Assembly (NCBI RefSeq): GCF_012395185.1 | Contig: NZ_JAAZTU010000013.1 | Span: 46,247 to 110,246, forward strand | From: Vibrio aestuarianus | GTDB lineage: Bacteria; Pseudomonadota; Gammaproteobacteria; Enterobacterales; Vibrionaceae | Reading direction: 5' to 3' | Length of the DNA: 64,000 bases | In this document: in pieces, positions 42,534 to 52,358 of the stretch | Position numbering within the stretch: position 1 is the stretch's first letter | Layout: each line of letters begins with the position of its first letter | Position numbers and translations under genes: made by a program | Notes under the pieces: generated by a model | The model's database searches: none | What the model was told of the DNA's origin: nothing | The model's input: only the letters and a program-made list of their open reading frames with translations

Positions 42534-44024
42534 ATGGAAAATAGCTTTGCTATTACAAGCACCTTTATCCTGTATCTTATTTTGATGCTGGCTATTGGTG
42601 TTATCGCTTATCAACGAACGAAAAACTCATCTGATTACTTTCTTGGTGGCCGTTCACTAGGACCTTGGCCTGCAGCATTGTCTGCTGGTGCTTCTGATAT
42701 GAGTGGTTGGTTGCTGCTGGGTTTACCGGGTTACGCGTATGCTGCTGGTATCGAAGCCTTCTGGTTGGCAGGTGGCTTATTACTCGGTACTTGGGCTAAC
42801 TGGTTGGTCAATGCTAAACGTCTGCGTACGTACAGTATCACCACCGACTCATTGACCCTTCCTGAATTTTTATCACGTCGTTTCAATGATAAATCAAAAC
42901 TGATCCAAACCATTTCAGCGTTCTTTATCCTTTTATTCTTCCTCTTTTATACCAGTTCTGGCTTGGTGGCTGGCGGCAAATTATTTGAAACGGTATTTGG
43001 TTTAGATTACTCAACAGCGGTAATTATTGGTACGGTTTGTGTGGTGTCGTATACGTTATTTGGTGGTTTCTTAGCGGTATCTTGGACAGATCTAGTGCAA
43101 GGTTTGTTAATGGCAGCTGCACTGATGATTGTTCCTATTGCTGCAATGAACGGCGGTTTTGGTCAGTTGAACAGTGATTTATCTGCCATCAACCCTGAAT
43201 TATTGACCATGTGGAATGATGTAAAAGGTGAACCTCTTTCTGCGGTCGCGATCATTTCGTTGGTGGCATGGGGCCTTGGTTACTTTGGTCAGCCACATAT
43301 TTTGGCTCGTTTCAAAGCGTCTCGTTCAAATAAAGACTTAACCACAGCGCGCCGCATTGCGGTTATCTGGACAGCATTGTCTATGGCTGGCGCACTGTTA
43401 GTTGGTTTGGTTGGTCTCATTTATGTCACCAATACGGCTTCAGTTGAATTGGCCGATGGCGAAAAAATCTTTATGTTGTTGGTCAATGCTATCTTCCATC
43501 CGGTGGTAGCTGGTATCTTGTTGGCCGCGATTTTAGCCGCGATCATGAGTACCGCGGACTCACAGCTATTGGTTTCTTCTTCAGCTTTAGCTGAAGATTT
43601 CTACAAACAAGTGATCAAGCAAGATGCGACATCAGAGGAGATCGTCCGTGTTGGTCGCTTTGCTGTTATCCTGATTTCTATCGTTGCTCTGGTTTTAGCA
43701 ATGACACCTGACAGCTCCGTACTTGGTTTGGTCTCTTATGCGTGGGCTGGTTTTGGTGCAGCATTTGGCCCTGCGGTAGTGTTGAGTCTGTATTGGTCTC
43801 GTATGAATCGTAATGGTGCTTTAGCTGGTATCATTGTCGGTGGCATCACAATTGTGGTTTGGAAGCAACTTTCTGGCGGTTGGTATGATGTGTATGAGAT
43901 TGTCCCAGGGATTATTCTTTCAACGGCAGCGATTGTTATTGTGAGCTTAATGACCGGTGAGCCAGAAGCGTCAGTTAAAGCGCAACATGCCACATTTAAA
44001 AAACAGTTGGTTGAACTTGATTAA
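42534..44024 (+). CDS. putP: Sodium/proline symporter PutP
   Basis: This 496-residue sodium:solute symporter family protein starts at the ATG at 42534 (after AGAGGACAAACACA). The upstream ATG at 42501 overlaps the GC-rich hairpin region and is unlikely. About 13 membrane helices are expected. Typical segments are SSDYFLGGRSLGPWPAALSA, SAGASDMSGWLLLGLPG and AILAAIMSTADSQLLVSSSA. It imports proline with sodium for the PutA pathway. A terminator follows. Confidence 0.96.
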   Translation: MENSFAITSTFILYLILMLAIGVIAYQRTKNSSDYFLGGRSLGPWPAALSAGASDMSGWLLLGLPGYAYAAGIEAFWLAGGLLLGTWANWLVNAKRLRTYSITTDSLTLPEFLSRRFNDKSKLIQTISAFFILLFFLFYTSSGLVAGGKLFETVFGLDYSTAVIIGTVCVVSYTLFGGFLAVSWTDLVQGLLMAAALMIVPIAAMNGGFGQLNSDLSAINPELLTMWNDVKGEPLSAVAIISLVAWGLGYFGQPHILARFKASRSNKDLTTARRIAVIWTALSMAGALLVGLVGLIYVTNTASVELADGEKIFMLLVNAIFHPVVAGILLAAILAAIMSTADSQLLVSSSALAEDFYKQVIKQDATSEEIVRVGRFAVILISIVALVLAMTPDSSVLGLVSYAWAGFGAAFGPAVVLSLYWSRMNRNGALAGIIVGGITIVVWKQLSGGWYDVYEIVPGIILSTAAIVIVSLMTGEPEASVKAQHATFKKQLVELD

Positions 44025-44049
44025 TTGATCATCTTCTCTTATTGATTTT

Positions 44050-44075
44050 AAGCCTCACGTTGTGGGGCTTTTTTA
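44050..44075 (+). terminator. Intrinsic terminator after putP
   Basis: AAGCCTCAC and GTGGGGCTT pair around a three-base loop, followed by a T run (TTTTATTTTT). One mismatch-type wobble pair is in the stem. Confidence 0.85.
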
Positions 44076-44234
44076 TTTTTTGCAGGATATTTGTGATTTC
44101 TAGCCAAAATATGGCGATATTTATGGCTAATTTTGTGAATTAATGTCACGAAATTAAAACTAAAGTTTGAGGTGAATGAACTAATTGGCGCAAAATACGT
44201 CAATTGTCAATAACGGTATAAGCGAGGATGAACC

Positions 44235-44462
44235 ATGCCAAAGGCGTATTGCAACTGCTGTCGTAAACAAACACCGCACAAAGTAGTGATGAAGCGTTGC
44301 CAGACTGAGCCGTGTTCGACATGGCAAGGGGTTCAAAAATTTCTCTCGTTAGTATTCCAAGGCGAAGCTTATTACAAAATGGAAAAGCAAGGTTTTTGTC
44401 GAGTCTGTAATCATCAATCGACACTCAACCAAACTGACTTTTCCCGTGTTCGTGTGATTTAA
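44235..44462 (+). CDS. Small Cys-rich, zinc-ribbon-like protein
   Basis: This 75-residue basic protein has YCNCCRKQTPH near the start and FCRVCNHQ near the end, plus two more Cys between them. The paired CxC/CxxC knuckles suggest a zinc ribbon. I do not recognise a named family. There is no signal peptide or membrane helix. It is isolated between putP and a chemoreceptor gene and has a GAGGATGAACC ribosome-binding site. Confidence 0.7.
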   Translation: MPKAYCNCCRKQTPHKVVMKRCQTEPCSTWQGVQKFLSLVFQGEAYYKMEKQGFCRVCNHQSTLNQTDFSRVRVI

Positions 44463-44722
44463 CACTCATCATTTGTTTACTGGCTGCATCAAGTCTATGG
44501 TTGTAGCCAGACACCTTCTGAATTTCATCTTTTAGTATTCAATTATCTTCGGCTGATATTAATCCTCATTTTCTCTACCCTAAACATGACTTAATGCACG
44601 TTTATTACTTTAGTCATGGCACCAAAATCTTGTATTGCTACTTAAAGCAAAAAACCATCTGATATTTGTCATATTCTCTAGTGAGTATCAATTAAATTGA
44701 TTCATCATTAAGGAGCAGTTCA

Positions 44723-46612
44723 ATGCAAATTAGTTTAAAGAGAAAAATGGTTTTCTCTGTTGTTATTGCCATTGCGCTCACGGCTGTTGCATTGGTGATG
44801 GTGGGGTATCAATCCTCCAAAGCAGACAGTTGGCGAGCCATAGAAAGCGAAAGTCGAAACGTATTACAGGCTAATGCTAAAGGAATCGGTGATTGGTTCG
44901 AAAGTAAACAGCATTCATTAAATGGTTTAAAAGAAGAAATTGAACTCAACCCCAATTTAGATATTGTTCCTCACTTACGTCAAACACTGAAATCCGGTGC
45001 TTTTGGACTAAGTTACTACGGTAATGAGCAAGGTGAGATGTACCGCCATGATCCATCACTCAATAAGGCGGGTTATGATCCGCGAGCTCGTGGATGGTAT
45101 AAAGAAGCTAAAGCAGCAGGTAAGGCGATCACCACTGCACCTTATGTTAGCGTTACGATGCAAGCGTTAGTGGTGACTTTGGCTGAACCGGTTCGTCAAA
45201 ATGGTCAAATTATTGGGGTGGCAGCGTCAAACCTAGCGTTAGACAAATTAATGAAGGATGTCTTGGCGATTGAAGTTCCAGGGCAAGGTCAAGCTATTTT
45301 AGTGAATCAGAAAGGTTTGATCGTCGCGCATTCAAATCAAGAGTTGATCTTAAAACCCACTCAGGACATTGCACCAGATTTGACAATAAGCAGCTTGCTA
45401 GCAACGGCTAATTCAAGCAAACCACTATTTATGGATATTGGTGGTTATGCCAAAGTATTGATGGCGCAGAGTATTGAACACACTGATTGGCTGTTAGTGA
45501 TGATCATGGATAAGGCTGTTCTGGAAGCACCACTGAATGAGATGTTACTTAGTCAAAGTTTGATTGCGTTGGCGATTTTGATTGTCCTTGCGTTGACCAC
45601 CGCGTGGTTTGTGGCGCGACAATTAACGGAGCTTGGTAATATTGCTCAGGCACTCTCTGATATTGCGGAAGGTGATGGTGATTTAACTCGTCGCTTGGAA
45701 GTGCATAGCCAAGATGAGGTTGGATTGGTTGCGGACAAATTCAATAAATTTGTCGATCGCTTGCATGTGATGGTGAAAAATGTAAAAGAGGTGTCCGAGT
45801 CTCTTAACCAAGGAGCGAACCAAGCTGCTAGCGCAGCCACTCAACGTAGTGAGCGAATTCGTACTCAGCAAGATGAGATCACCATGGTTGCAACGGCGGT
45901 AACCGAAATGGCTTCCGCAACGGCAGAAATTGCTGGTAATGCTGATAACACGGCTAAAAATGCTAATGAATCGGTTGAGCTTGGTGCGCAAGGTTACCAA
46001 CAAATGCAACAAAGCAAACAGTCGATTGATCAATTAGCACAAGAGCTAAACAATGCGGTGGGTATTATTGGCGAGCTTGAAGTTCATGGGAATGAAATTT
46101 CGACCATTCTTTCGACTATCCGCTCTATTGCTGAGCAAACGAATCTGTTGGCGTTGAATGCGGCGATTGAAGCGGCTCGCGCTGGTGAGCAAGGGCGTGG
46201 TTTTGCTGTGGTCGCAGATGAGGTGCGAGTTTTGTCTCAGCGAACTCATGCATCAACTGAAGAAATTCAGTCTAAAATTGCAGGTTTGCAGAAGGTAACG
46301 GCTAATGCAGTTTCTGTGATGACCGAAAGTCATAAATTGGTAGAGACCAGTGTACAAGACGTTAATCAAACGGGGGAGAGCTTAAATGCGATCAGTGAAG
46401 CGATTCAAATGATCAGCGATATGGCGACGCAAATTGCTTCCGCAGCTGAAGAGCAATCATTAGTGACGGCAGATATTAACGGTAATACTGAGTCAGTACG
46501 TGAGGTGAGTGATCAATTAGCTCATGATGCACAGGGCGCTGTTGAACAAGCGCGTGAATTACGCGGCCTTGCGAGTGAACTTGATAAGGAAATTTCTCGC
46601 TTCAAACTTTAG
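44723..46612 (+). CDS. Methyl-accepting chemotaxis protein with dCache sensor domain
   Basis: The 629-residue transmembrane receptor has a first helix (about 9-28), a periplasmic double-Cache domain (about 35-270), a second helix (about 272-294), a HAMP domain (about 295-350) and the MCP signalling domain with tip [20 protein letters not shown]. The sensor has RARGWYKEA, typical of dCache receptors. Where amino-acid-binding members have Asp in PYVD and in the GVD strand, it reads PYVSV and AASN, so the usual amino-acid signature is incomplete and the ligand is open. Next to the put cluster, a link to proline is tempting but unsupported. AAGGAGCAGTTCA precedes the ATG. Confidence 0.9.
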   Translation: MQISLKRKMVFSVVIAIALTAVALVMVGYQSSKADSWRAIESESRNVLQANAKGIGDWFESKQHSLNGLKEEIELNPNLDIVPHLRQTLKSGAFGLSYYGNEQGEMYRHDPSLNKAGYDPRARGWYKEAKAAGKAITTAPYVSVTMQALVVTLAEPVRQNGQIIGVAASNLALDKLMKDVLAIEVPGQGQAILVNQKGLIVAHSNQELILKPTQDIAPDLTISSLLATANSSKPLFMDIGGYAKVLMAQSIEHTDWLLVMIMDKAVLEAPLNEMLLSQSLIALAILIVLALTTAWFVARQLTELGNIAQALSDIAEGDGDLTRRLEVHSQDEVGLVADKFNKFVDRLHVMVKNVKEVSESLNQGANQAASAATQRSERIRTQQDEITMVATAVTEMASATAEIAGNADNTAKNANESVELGAQGYQQMQQSKQSIDQLAQELNNAVGIIGELEVHGNEISTILSTIRSIAEQTNLLALNAAIEAARAGEQGRGFAVVADEVRVLSQRTHASTEEIQSKIAGLQKVTANAVSVMTESHKLVETSVQDVNQTGESLNAISEAIQMISDMATQIASAAEEQSLVTADINGNTESVREVSDQLAHDAQGAVEQARELRGLASELDKEISRFKL

Positions 46613-46650
46613 CAAACCTCGTTGATGTGAAAATAAAGACGTTTTTTATT

Positions 46651-46686
46651 GATAGCCAGTCAGTTTCGCTGACTGGCTATCTTTTT
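46651..46686 (+). terminator. Intrinsic terminator after the dCache receptor
   Basis: GATAGCCAGTCAG and CTGACTGGCTATC form a perfect 13-bp stem with a TTTCG loop, followed by five T residues. Confidence 0.95.
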
Positions 46687-46694
46687 AGCTTCAA

Positions 46695-46710
46695 TGTGAC
46701 CGTTATCACA
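46695..46710. promoter_or_regulatory. Candidate CRP site upstream of the Lrp/AsnC-type gene
   Basis: TGTGACCGTTATCACA has both perfect CRP half sites, TGTGA and TCACA, six bases apart. It lies 84 bp before the ATG of the regulator gene. Direct evidence is limited to the match. Confidence 0.6.
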
Positions 46711-46793
46711 ATGCCTTGCTAAGGTATCTAGGCATAGTGACATAAGCCATTATTGTATGGCACATGATGATTTGTTAACTCACATAGAGCGCC

Positions 46794-47273
46794 ATGAACT
46801 TAGACCGAATTGATCAACAAATTTTACGTATTTTGCATAACAAAGGGCGTTTACCTGTCGTTGAGCTTGCAAAACTAGTCAATTTAACTACTTCTCCTTG
46901 TTCTGATCGTGTGAAGCGGCTAGAAAAAGAAGGGTATATCAAAGGTTATCATGCAGAACTTTGCCCAGAAAAATTGGGTTTAGATGTGCAAGTGTTCATT
47001 CATATTCGATTAGATCAAACAAGCTTCTCTATTTTTGAGCGTTTTGCTGAAGCGGTCGCCGATATTCCTGAAATTGAAGCGTGTTATTCGTTGTCTGGTG
47101 ATTTTGACACCATGATCAAAGTACGAGTGAAAGACATGAAGGCTTACCAAGGTTTTATGTCTGGCAAACTTGGAACGTTACCAGGAGTTATTCAGACACG
47201 TAGTGAGTTTGTGATTGAAGAGCATAAAGCCAGTTTTGGTATCAATCCTGAACTCATTTCAAACCTGTTGTAA
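46794..47273 (+). CDS. Lrp/AsnC-family transcriptional regulator
   Basis: The 159-residue protein has a helix-turn-helix (about 1-60, LDRIDQQILRILHNKGRLP and VNLTTSPCSDRVKRLEKEGYI) and a RAM ligand-binding domain (about 65-145) with SLSGDFDTMIKV. It resembles the Lrp/BkdR type. The gene is 16 bp upstream of an aldehyde dehydrogenase gene, so that enzyme is a likely target or co-regulated partner. The effector amino acid is unknown. Confidence 0.9.
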   Translation: MNLDRIDQQILRILHNKGRLPVVELAKLVNLTTSPCSDRVKRLEKEGYIKGYHAELCPEKLGLDVQVFIHIRLDQTSFSIFERFAEAVADIPEIEACYSLSGDFDTMIKVRVKDMKAYQGFMSGKLGTLPGVIQTRSEFVIEEHKASFGINPELISNLL

Positions 47274-47289
47274 TTAAAAAGAAGGGCGT

Positions 47290-48741
47290 ATGTTGCAAGC
47301 GGAAGTGAGTCAGAGAGATCAGGTAGAATCACCTGCCACCTCATTAAGTGAAACGGATATTTCGGCGCAATTTGTGCAGCTTAGGCAGATGGCAAATAGT
47401 GCGCCATATCCGAGTGTTGACCAACGTCGTCTATGGTTAATCGCTCTTAAAAAGTCCCTAATCCATGAACAGCAAGCGCTTACTCAAGCATTAAGTGACG
47501 ACTATGGCTATCGAAGCGATTTTGACAGCACTATTTGTGACCTTCTTCCTGCGGTCTCGCATATCAACTACACCTTAAAGCATCTTAAATCGTGGTTGAA
47601 ACCAAGCCCGCGCCACAATGGATTACTGCTATTTCCTTCAAAAGTAAAGGTTCACTACCAACCACTAGGTGTTGTCGGGGTTATTGTGCCGTGGAATTTC
47701 CCTATTGTTCTGAGTGTCGCTCCAATAGTCACTGCTTTGGCGGCTGGCAATCGAGTCATGGTAAAATTGAGCGAATACACACCACAGACTAATCAGGTTT
47801 TGGCGCGTATTTTTTCGGTTGTGGAAGAAGCGATTACCACTGTGCAAGGCGATGCTAATGTAGCCGCAAAATTTAGTGCCTTAGCGTTTGATCATTTGCT
47901 TTTCACTGGCTCAACACCGGTTGGCAAATTAGTAGCGCAAGCGGCGGCGAAAAACTTAACCCCGATAACATTGGAGTTAGGAGGTAAGTCTCCAGTCATC
48001 ATTGCCGATGATGCCGATTTAAAACGTAGTGTCGATAACATCATGCTAGGTAAAGCGGTGAACGCCGGGCAAATTTGTGTCGCACCAGATTATGTCTTAG
48101 TCCCACAAGCTAAAGTTTCAACCTTCACTGAGCTTTATCTCAAACGTTTTAAAAAGAGTTTTACGCTTAAGAGTGGGTTTTTTGATACTTCTCATATTAT
48201 TAACCAGGCTCAATTTGAGCGCTTGCAATCATATCTCGAGGATGCTGAGCGAAAAGGGGCGCACATTCACCCTTTGCAAAACACTAATGGCTCAGGTGTA
48301 GGACGTCAGTTTTTACCTCATCTCATAACACAAGTTGATGAGTCTATGTTGGTGACACAACAAGAGATTTTTGGCCCAATTTTACCAGTTATTGGTTATC
48401 AAAAACTGGATGAGGCGATTGCTTATGTGAATGCTCGTCCACGTCCTCTGGCGTTATATTTAATGACCAACGACACTTCTATAGTGCAGCAGATCACAAC
48501 CAATACCCACAGTGGTGGCGTAGCGGTGAACGATACGTTACTGCACGTCGCAGCAGATGATGCTCCTTTCGGTGGCATCGGCGAGTCGGGGATGGGGCAC
48601 TATCATGGTATCGAAGGGTTTAAGACCTTTTCACATACGAAAACAGTGCTCGCTTCTCCGCAGTGGTTATCGCGTAGTTATTGGTTATTGCGCTATCGCA
48701 AAGCGTTTTTACCGATATTGAGACGCTGGTTTATACGCTAG
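47290..48741 (+). CDS. NAD(P)-dependent aldehyde dehydrogenase (coniferyl-aldehyde dehydrogenase type)
   Basis: The 483-residue enzyme has the complete aldehyde dehydrogenase fold. It shows VIVPWNFPIVLS, FTGSTPVGKLV, the general-base Glu in LELGGKSP and catalytic Cys in NAGQICVAPDYV. The C-terminal YRKAFLPILRRWFIR tail is basic and may associate with membranes. Members of this branch are often labelled coniferyl aldehyde dehydrogenase but act on various aliphatic or aromatic aldehydes. It follows the Lrp/AsnC regulator by 16 bp, with AAGAAGGGCGT as ribosome-binding site. Confidence 0.88.
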   Translation: MLQAEVSQRDQVESPATSLSETDISAQFVQLRQMANSAPYPSVDQRRLWLIALKKSLIHEQQALTQALSDDYGYRSDFDSTICDLLPAVSHINYTLKHLKSWLKPSPRHNGLLLFPSKVKVHYQPLGVVGVIVPWNFPIVLSVAPIVTALAAGNRVMVKLSEYTPQTNQVLARIFSVVEEAITTVQGDANVAAKFSALAFDHLLFTGSTPVGKLVAQAAAKNLTPITLELGGKSPVIIADDADLKRSVDNIMLGKAVNAGQICVAPDYVLVPQAKVSTFTELYLKRFKKSFTLKSGFFDTSHIINQAQFERLQSYLEDAERKGAHIHPLQNTNGSGVGRQFLPHLITQVDESMLVTQQEIFGPILPVIGYQKLDEAIAYVNARPRPLALYLMTNDTSIVQQITTNTHSGGVAVNDTLLHVAADDAPFGGIGESGMGHYHGIEGFKTFSHTKTVLASPQWLSRSYWLLRYRKAFLPILRRWFIR

Positions 48742-48930
48742 TCAATGGATCATGCGTTTTTGATGTCGGGTCCCCCGCCAATTGGTGTACCTGACATTTT
48801 CCAGCCAGCATTTCCCCTTCTTGGTATGAAATCAATAGGTAGCTTATAGCTATTCTGCTACAGTGGCGCGCTATTTCTTCACAGTCTGTCATGTTGACGG
48901 CACTGGTTAAATCTAACCCTAGGATCTATT

Positions 48931-49413
48931 TTGACCAATAACGATATTTTACGCCGCATCCGCTACACCTTCGATTTTAAAGACTCAACTATGGTTGAAA
49001 TTTTCGCTGCCGCTGATAGTCAAGTGACTCAAGAGCAAATTTCTGCTTGGTTGAGCAAAGAAACAGACGCTGCGTTTAGTGACACCGAGCTGGCGATATT
49101 TCTTAATGGGTTAATCAACACCAAGCGTGGTAAGCGCGAAGGTGAGCAACCACAGCCAGAGAATCGTTTAACTAACAATATGATTTTTATGAAATTACGT
49201 ATTGCTTTAGATATGAAGGCCGAAGATATTTTAGATACTTTAGCCGTTGTCGATTTCAGTTTAAGTAAGCATGAGTTAAATGCTTTTTTCCGTAAGCCCG
49301 ACAATAAACATTATCGTGACTGTAAAGATCAAATTTTGCGTAACTTCTTAATGGGTGTGCAACGTCAATTGCGCCCTGAAGATAAGCGTGAATATCAAGA
49401 ATCGGTAAATTAA
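48931..49413 (+). CDS. DUF1456-family protein (YehS-like)
   Basis: The 160-residue protein consists of two similar halves (about 1-70 and 80-150). Each begins NDILRRIRYTFDFKD or NMIFMKLRIALDMKAED and fits DUF1456/YehS. It starts with TTG at 48931, preceded by AGGATCTATT; no closer ATG fits the family start. It is cytosolic and its function is unknown. The intergenic 190 bp before it shows no clear motif. A terminator follows. Confidence 0.85.
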   Translation: MTNNDILRRIRYTFDFKDSTMVEIFAAADSQVTQEQISAWLSKETDAAFSDTELAIFLNGLINTKRGKREGEQPQPENRLTNNMIFMKLRIALDMKAEDILDTLAVVDFSLSKHELNAFFRKPDNKHYRDCKDQILRNFLMGVQRQLRPEDKREYQESVN

Positions 49414-49424
49414 TCATTACATTG

Positions 49425-49448
49425 AGCCACAGATATTGTGGCTTTTTT
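49425..49448 (+). terminator. Intrinsic terminator after the DUF1456 gene
   Basis: AGCCACA and TGTGGCT pair around a five-base loop, followed by five T residues. Confidence 0.88.
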
Positions 49449-49478
49449 CGATCCAAGTTTAGCGTATTACCTAGCTAA

Positions 49479-49493
49479 TTTTACACTGTAAAT
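49479..49493. promoter_or_regulatory. parS2: parS2 centromere site
   Basis: TTTACACTGTAAA (49480-49492) is identical to the core at 11674-11686 and fits the parS2 consensus. It lies between the DUF1456 terminator and the NIT-domain receptor, about 46 kb from the first site. Confidence 0.85.
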
Positions 49494-49686
49494 AGCAACC
49501 CATCTCATCAATATTAACTCCTCGTATCATTTGTCTAGCCTTTACGTTCTGGCTGAAAGTCAATCGTCATTTGCTCTTTGTACCCATCTACAATTCGCAG
49601 CTTTTCAACAAAATAAAGTAAAAATACCGATGTGCAAAAATGATCTACAATTATCTGGGAGGAAGATGCTCGTTTGTTTAATGTAG

Positions 49687-49739
49687 GTATATCCTTCCTA
49701 CTTGCCGCCTATCTGCAACTTCAGGTGGTTTGGGTATAT
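49687..49739 (-). repeat. ERIC remnant (ends only)
   Basis: TATATCCTTCCTACTTG is joined directly to CCGCCTATCTGCAACTTCAG and TTTGGGTATA. These correspond to the two ends of the full elements, with about 75 bp of the centre missing. Confidence 0.75.
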
Positions 49740-49949
49740 ATGGAAGAATATTGTCGGGCTTTAAATATGATTAATGTCACTTAATCATCCACAAAAACTA
49801 TAAGATTTTCCTTTTACTAGGCATAAGTAAAGTTATACCCACTATGGGTAATTGAAATTATTTTTTTGTTCAATATTTTTGTTAACACCTATAACCCAAA
49901 AAATAAAAGGTTAAGGTCAACGTCAACCTGCTGTAGCTAGGAAACAACA

Positions 49950-51929
49950 ATGAATATATCGAATTTTTCTGTTAAGCAAAAAATTATCATTCTGCTTACA
50001 TTCCCTATTCTAGGTTTTTTGTGGTTAAGTGCGTCTTCAATCTCTCAAAGCATTTCGACAACCAAGGAGATGTCTTCGTTAAATCAATTAACGCACTTAT
50101 CTGTTGTGTATAGTGAACTTGTCCATGAACTACAAAAGGAACGAGGAATGACGGCTGGCTACCTTGGTTCAAAAGGTAGTAAGTTTGCTAATGAACTCAA
50201 AGCCCAGCGCCGAGCTTCCGATGACAAAAATAAATCTCGCAATGACTACTGGCAGGCTGAGAACATTACTCTTCAAACCATCAATCAACTGAATCAGTCA
50301 ATCAATCAGAGCTTAAATCAAATTGATTCGATTAGGCGTCAAGTAGATACGCAATCAATTGTTCTTTCTGATGCACTAGCTTATTACACTCAATTAAATG
50401 CTCAGTTACTGAGTGTTTCGGGCTTAATTGCTGAATTGAGCACCGATGCAAAAATCACCCAACAGACCGTTGCCTACTACAGTTTTCTACAAGGCAAAGA
50501 GCGTGCGGGTATTGAACGTGCGGTTTTAAATAATGCTTTTTCAAAGGATGAGTTCTCACCGGGAATGCTAATTAAGTTTATCTCATTAATGACTGAGCAA
50601 AATACGTACTTTAGAAATTTTAATGTACTGAGCAGTGATGAAAACAAACAATTTTATGAGCAACAATTACAAAATAATTTTGTTGTTGAAGTAGAAAAAC
50701 TGCGCCAATTAGCTTTGTCGAAATCAAGTCAATTTAATGTTGATCCGGTGCATTGGTTTAGCCAATCAACAGGTCGTATATCACTGTTGAAAAAAGTGGA
50801 AAGCCACATTGCTCAGTCTTTGATTAAGCTGACCGAACAAAAATCGCAAGCGGCTCAAACATCGATGCTAATCAATATTTTTATTTTTTCATTGATTACC
50901 GTTATCGCGGCTTTTATCTCGTTCTACACCTTTAAAGATTTAGCGGCAAGAGTGAAAGATCTGACTACGGTAATGGCGCGTGTCATAAGTGATAATGATT
51001 TAACGCTACGTGCTAGGTATGTTGATCAAAGTGAATTAGGGATTATTTCTTCGTCGCTAAATTCGACTTTAGAAAAATTCGCTAAGGTCATAGATAATCT
51101 CTCCCATTCAAGTATGACATTGGCTTCAGCTGCCGAAGAAACCTCTCAGACTTGTCAGCATAACTCACGTTCAATGGTTGATCAGCAAGAGCAAATTGGC
51201 TTGATTGCAACAGCAACCGAAGAGCTTTCGGCTACGGTGAACGAAGTGGCTAATAAAGCTCAGCACACTGCGGAATTGTCTAGACTAGCAGATGAGCAAG
51301 CACAAGGTGGCCTAGTTACTGTTCAAAACTCATATCACTCGATAGAAAGCCTAGCAAACGAAATTGATGGTTTGGCATCAAAAATCACTCATTTACATGA
51401 GAGCAGCAATAACATCAATAATGTTATTGATGTTATTAAGTCTGTTGCCGAACAAACCAATTTACTTGCTTTAAATGCAGCTATCGAAGCTGCTCGAGCT
51501 GGTGAGCAAGGCCGAGGTTTTGCGGTAGTGGCGGATGAAGTCAGAACTCTTGCACAGCGTACCCAAAAATCCACTTCAGAGATTGAAGGTTTTATTGCGT
51601 CGCTTCAATCTGATGTAGATGCAGCATTCAGTGTTATTGACAGTAGCCAGAAAAAAGCGGAATTATCAGTGGAAAGTTCTAAAAATGTAGAAGAAACGCT
51701 GGAAGGGATTTCGAAATCAGTGGGTGAAATCTTTAGTATGGCGGCTCAAATAGCAACGGCTACCGAAGAACAAGCCGTAGTGACACAAGACATCGCGCAA
51801 AATGTCATTTCAGTTGAAGAGAAATCAACAGAAGCGACAACTGGGGCAACACAAATAGCGACTACAGCCAAAGAGCAAGCAGAGTTAGCTAGCTCGTTGA
51901 AAAATATTGCGAATACGTTTAAGAGTTAG
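49950..51929 (+). CDS. Methyl-accepting chemotaxis protein with NIT (nitrate/nitrite-sensing) domain
   Basis: The 659-residue transmembrane receptor has a first helix (about 11-30), a large all-helical periplasmic domain (about 40-300), a second helix (about 305-326), a HAMP domain and the MCP signalling domain with tip [20 protein letters not shown]. The periplasmic part has the NIT hallmark [17 protein letters not shown] (about 55-71). NIT domains are thought to sense nitrate or nitrite, but few have been tested. AGGAAACAACA precedes the ATG. It is a single-gene unit. Confidence 0.88.
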   Translation: MNISNFSVKQKIIILLTFPILGFLWLSASSISQSISTTKEMSSLNQLTHLSVVYSELVHELQKERGMTAGYLGSKGSKFANELKAQRRASDDKNKSRNDYWQAENITLQTINQLNQSINQSLNQIDSIRRQVDTQSIVLSDALAYYTQLNAQLLSVSGLIAELSTDAKITQQTVAYYSFLQGKERAGIERAVLNNAFSKDEFSPGMLIKFISLMTEQNTYFRNFNVLSSDENKQFYEQQLQNNFVVEVEKLRQLALSKSSQFNVDPVHWFSQSTGRISLLKKVESHIAQSLIKLTEQKSQAAQTSMLINIFIFSLITVIAAFISFYTFKDLAARVKDLTTVMARVISDNDLTLRARYVDQSELGIISSSLNSTLEKFAKVIDNLSHSSMTLASAAEETSQTCQHNSRSMVDQQEQIGLIATATEELSATVNEVANKAQHTAELSRLADEQAQGGLVTVQNSYHSIESLANEIDGLASKITHLHESSNNINNVIDVIKSVAEQTNLLALNAAIEAARAGEQGRGFAVVADEVRTLAQRTQKSTSEIEGFIASLQSDVDAAFSVIDSSQKKAELSVESSKNVEETLEGISKSVGEIFSMAAQIATATEEQAVVTQDIAQNVISVEEKSTEATTGATQIATTAKEQAELASSLKNIANTFKS

Positions 51930-52109
51930 TTTAGAAATACGAGTATTGCTTTGATGGGCGGGTTTCGGTTATCAGCGGTGGTTATGCCTCTGATACGATT
52001 TCCGATACTACAACGCGATTAAGTTTTAACGTTGCTGCATTCGTCACTTTTCATCTTGGTTCAAAACCACTAACATGCTCGAGCTTTTTAAGCGCACATA
52101 TTTTTTTAA

Positions 52110-52262
52110 TTCTCAGGGCGGGGTGTAATTCCCCACCGGCGGTATGTTGACTTACACTCTTTGATGGTTGGAGTTGATGAGCCCGCGAGCGCTCGATTTT
52201 TCGAGGTCAGCAGATCTGGTGAGAGGCCAGAGCCGACGGTTATAGTCCGGATGAGAGAGAAT
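52110..52262 (+). ncRNA. FMN riboswitch (RFN element) upstream of ribB
   Basis: The conserved RFN blocks are present in order: TCTCAGGGCGGGGTG, ATTCCCCACCGGCGGT, GAGCCCGCGAGCG, GATCTGGTGAGAGGCCAGAG, GCCGACGGTTATAGTCCGGA and TGAGAGAGAA. The aptamer binds FMN and lowers expression of the riboflavin gene that follows. It starts about 250 bp before the ribB ATG. The ORF frame open across it is not translated as ribB. Confidence 0.97.
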
Positions 52263-52268
52263 GAAAAA

Positions 52269-52294
52269 ACACCAGTTATTCGATTAACTGGTGT
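52269..52294 (+). other. Expression-platform hairpin of the FMN riboswitch
   Basis: ACACCAGTTA and TAACTGGTGT pair around a six-base loop and are followed by AATTCGTTTTGG. The stem is directly downstream of the aptamer. The weak T run leaves open whether it terminates transcription or acts otherwise. Confidence 0.6.
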
Positions 52295-52358
52295 AATTCG
52301 TTTTGGATTTGATCCCTCATATTACGCCCTGATTCTGGTGATTTTTAGGAGTAGAACC

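Larger units (their letters stand above)
49414..49949. other. Intergenic region with parS2 site and ERIC remnant
   Basis: These 536 bp contain a terminator (49425-49448), a parS2 site (49479-49493), an ERIC remnant (49687-49739) and an AT-rich promoter region for the chemoreceptor that follows. No gene is visible. Confidence 0.7.

Noticed and set aside
52161..52358. Upstream part of the ribB frame as coding
   Set aside because: It runs through the FMN riboswitch, whose conserved blocks explain the sequence. The ATG at 52359 has a good ribosome-binding site.
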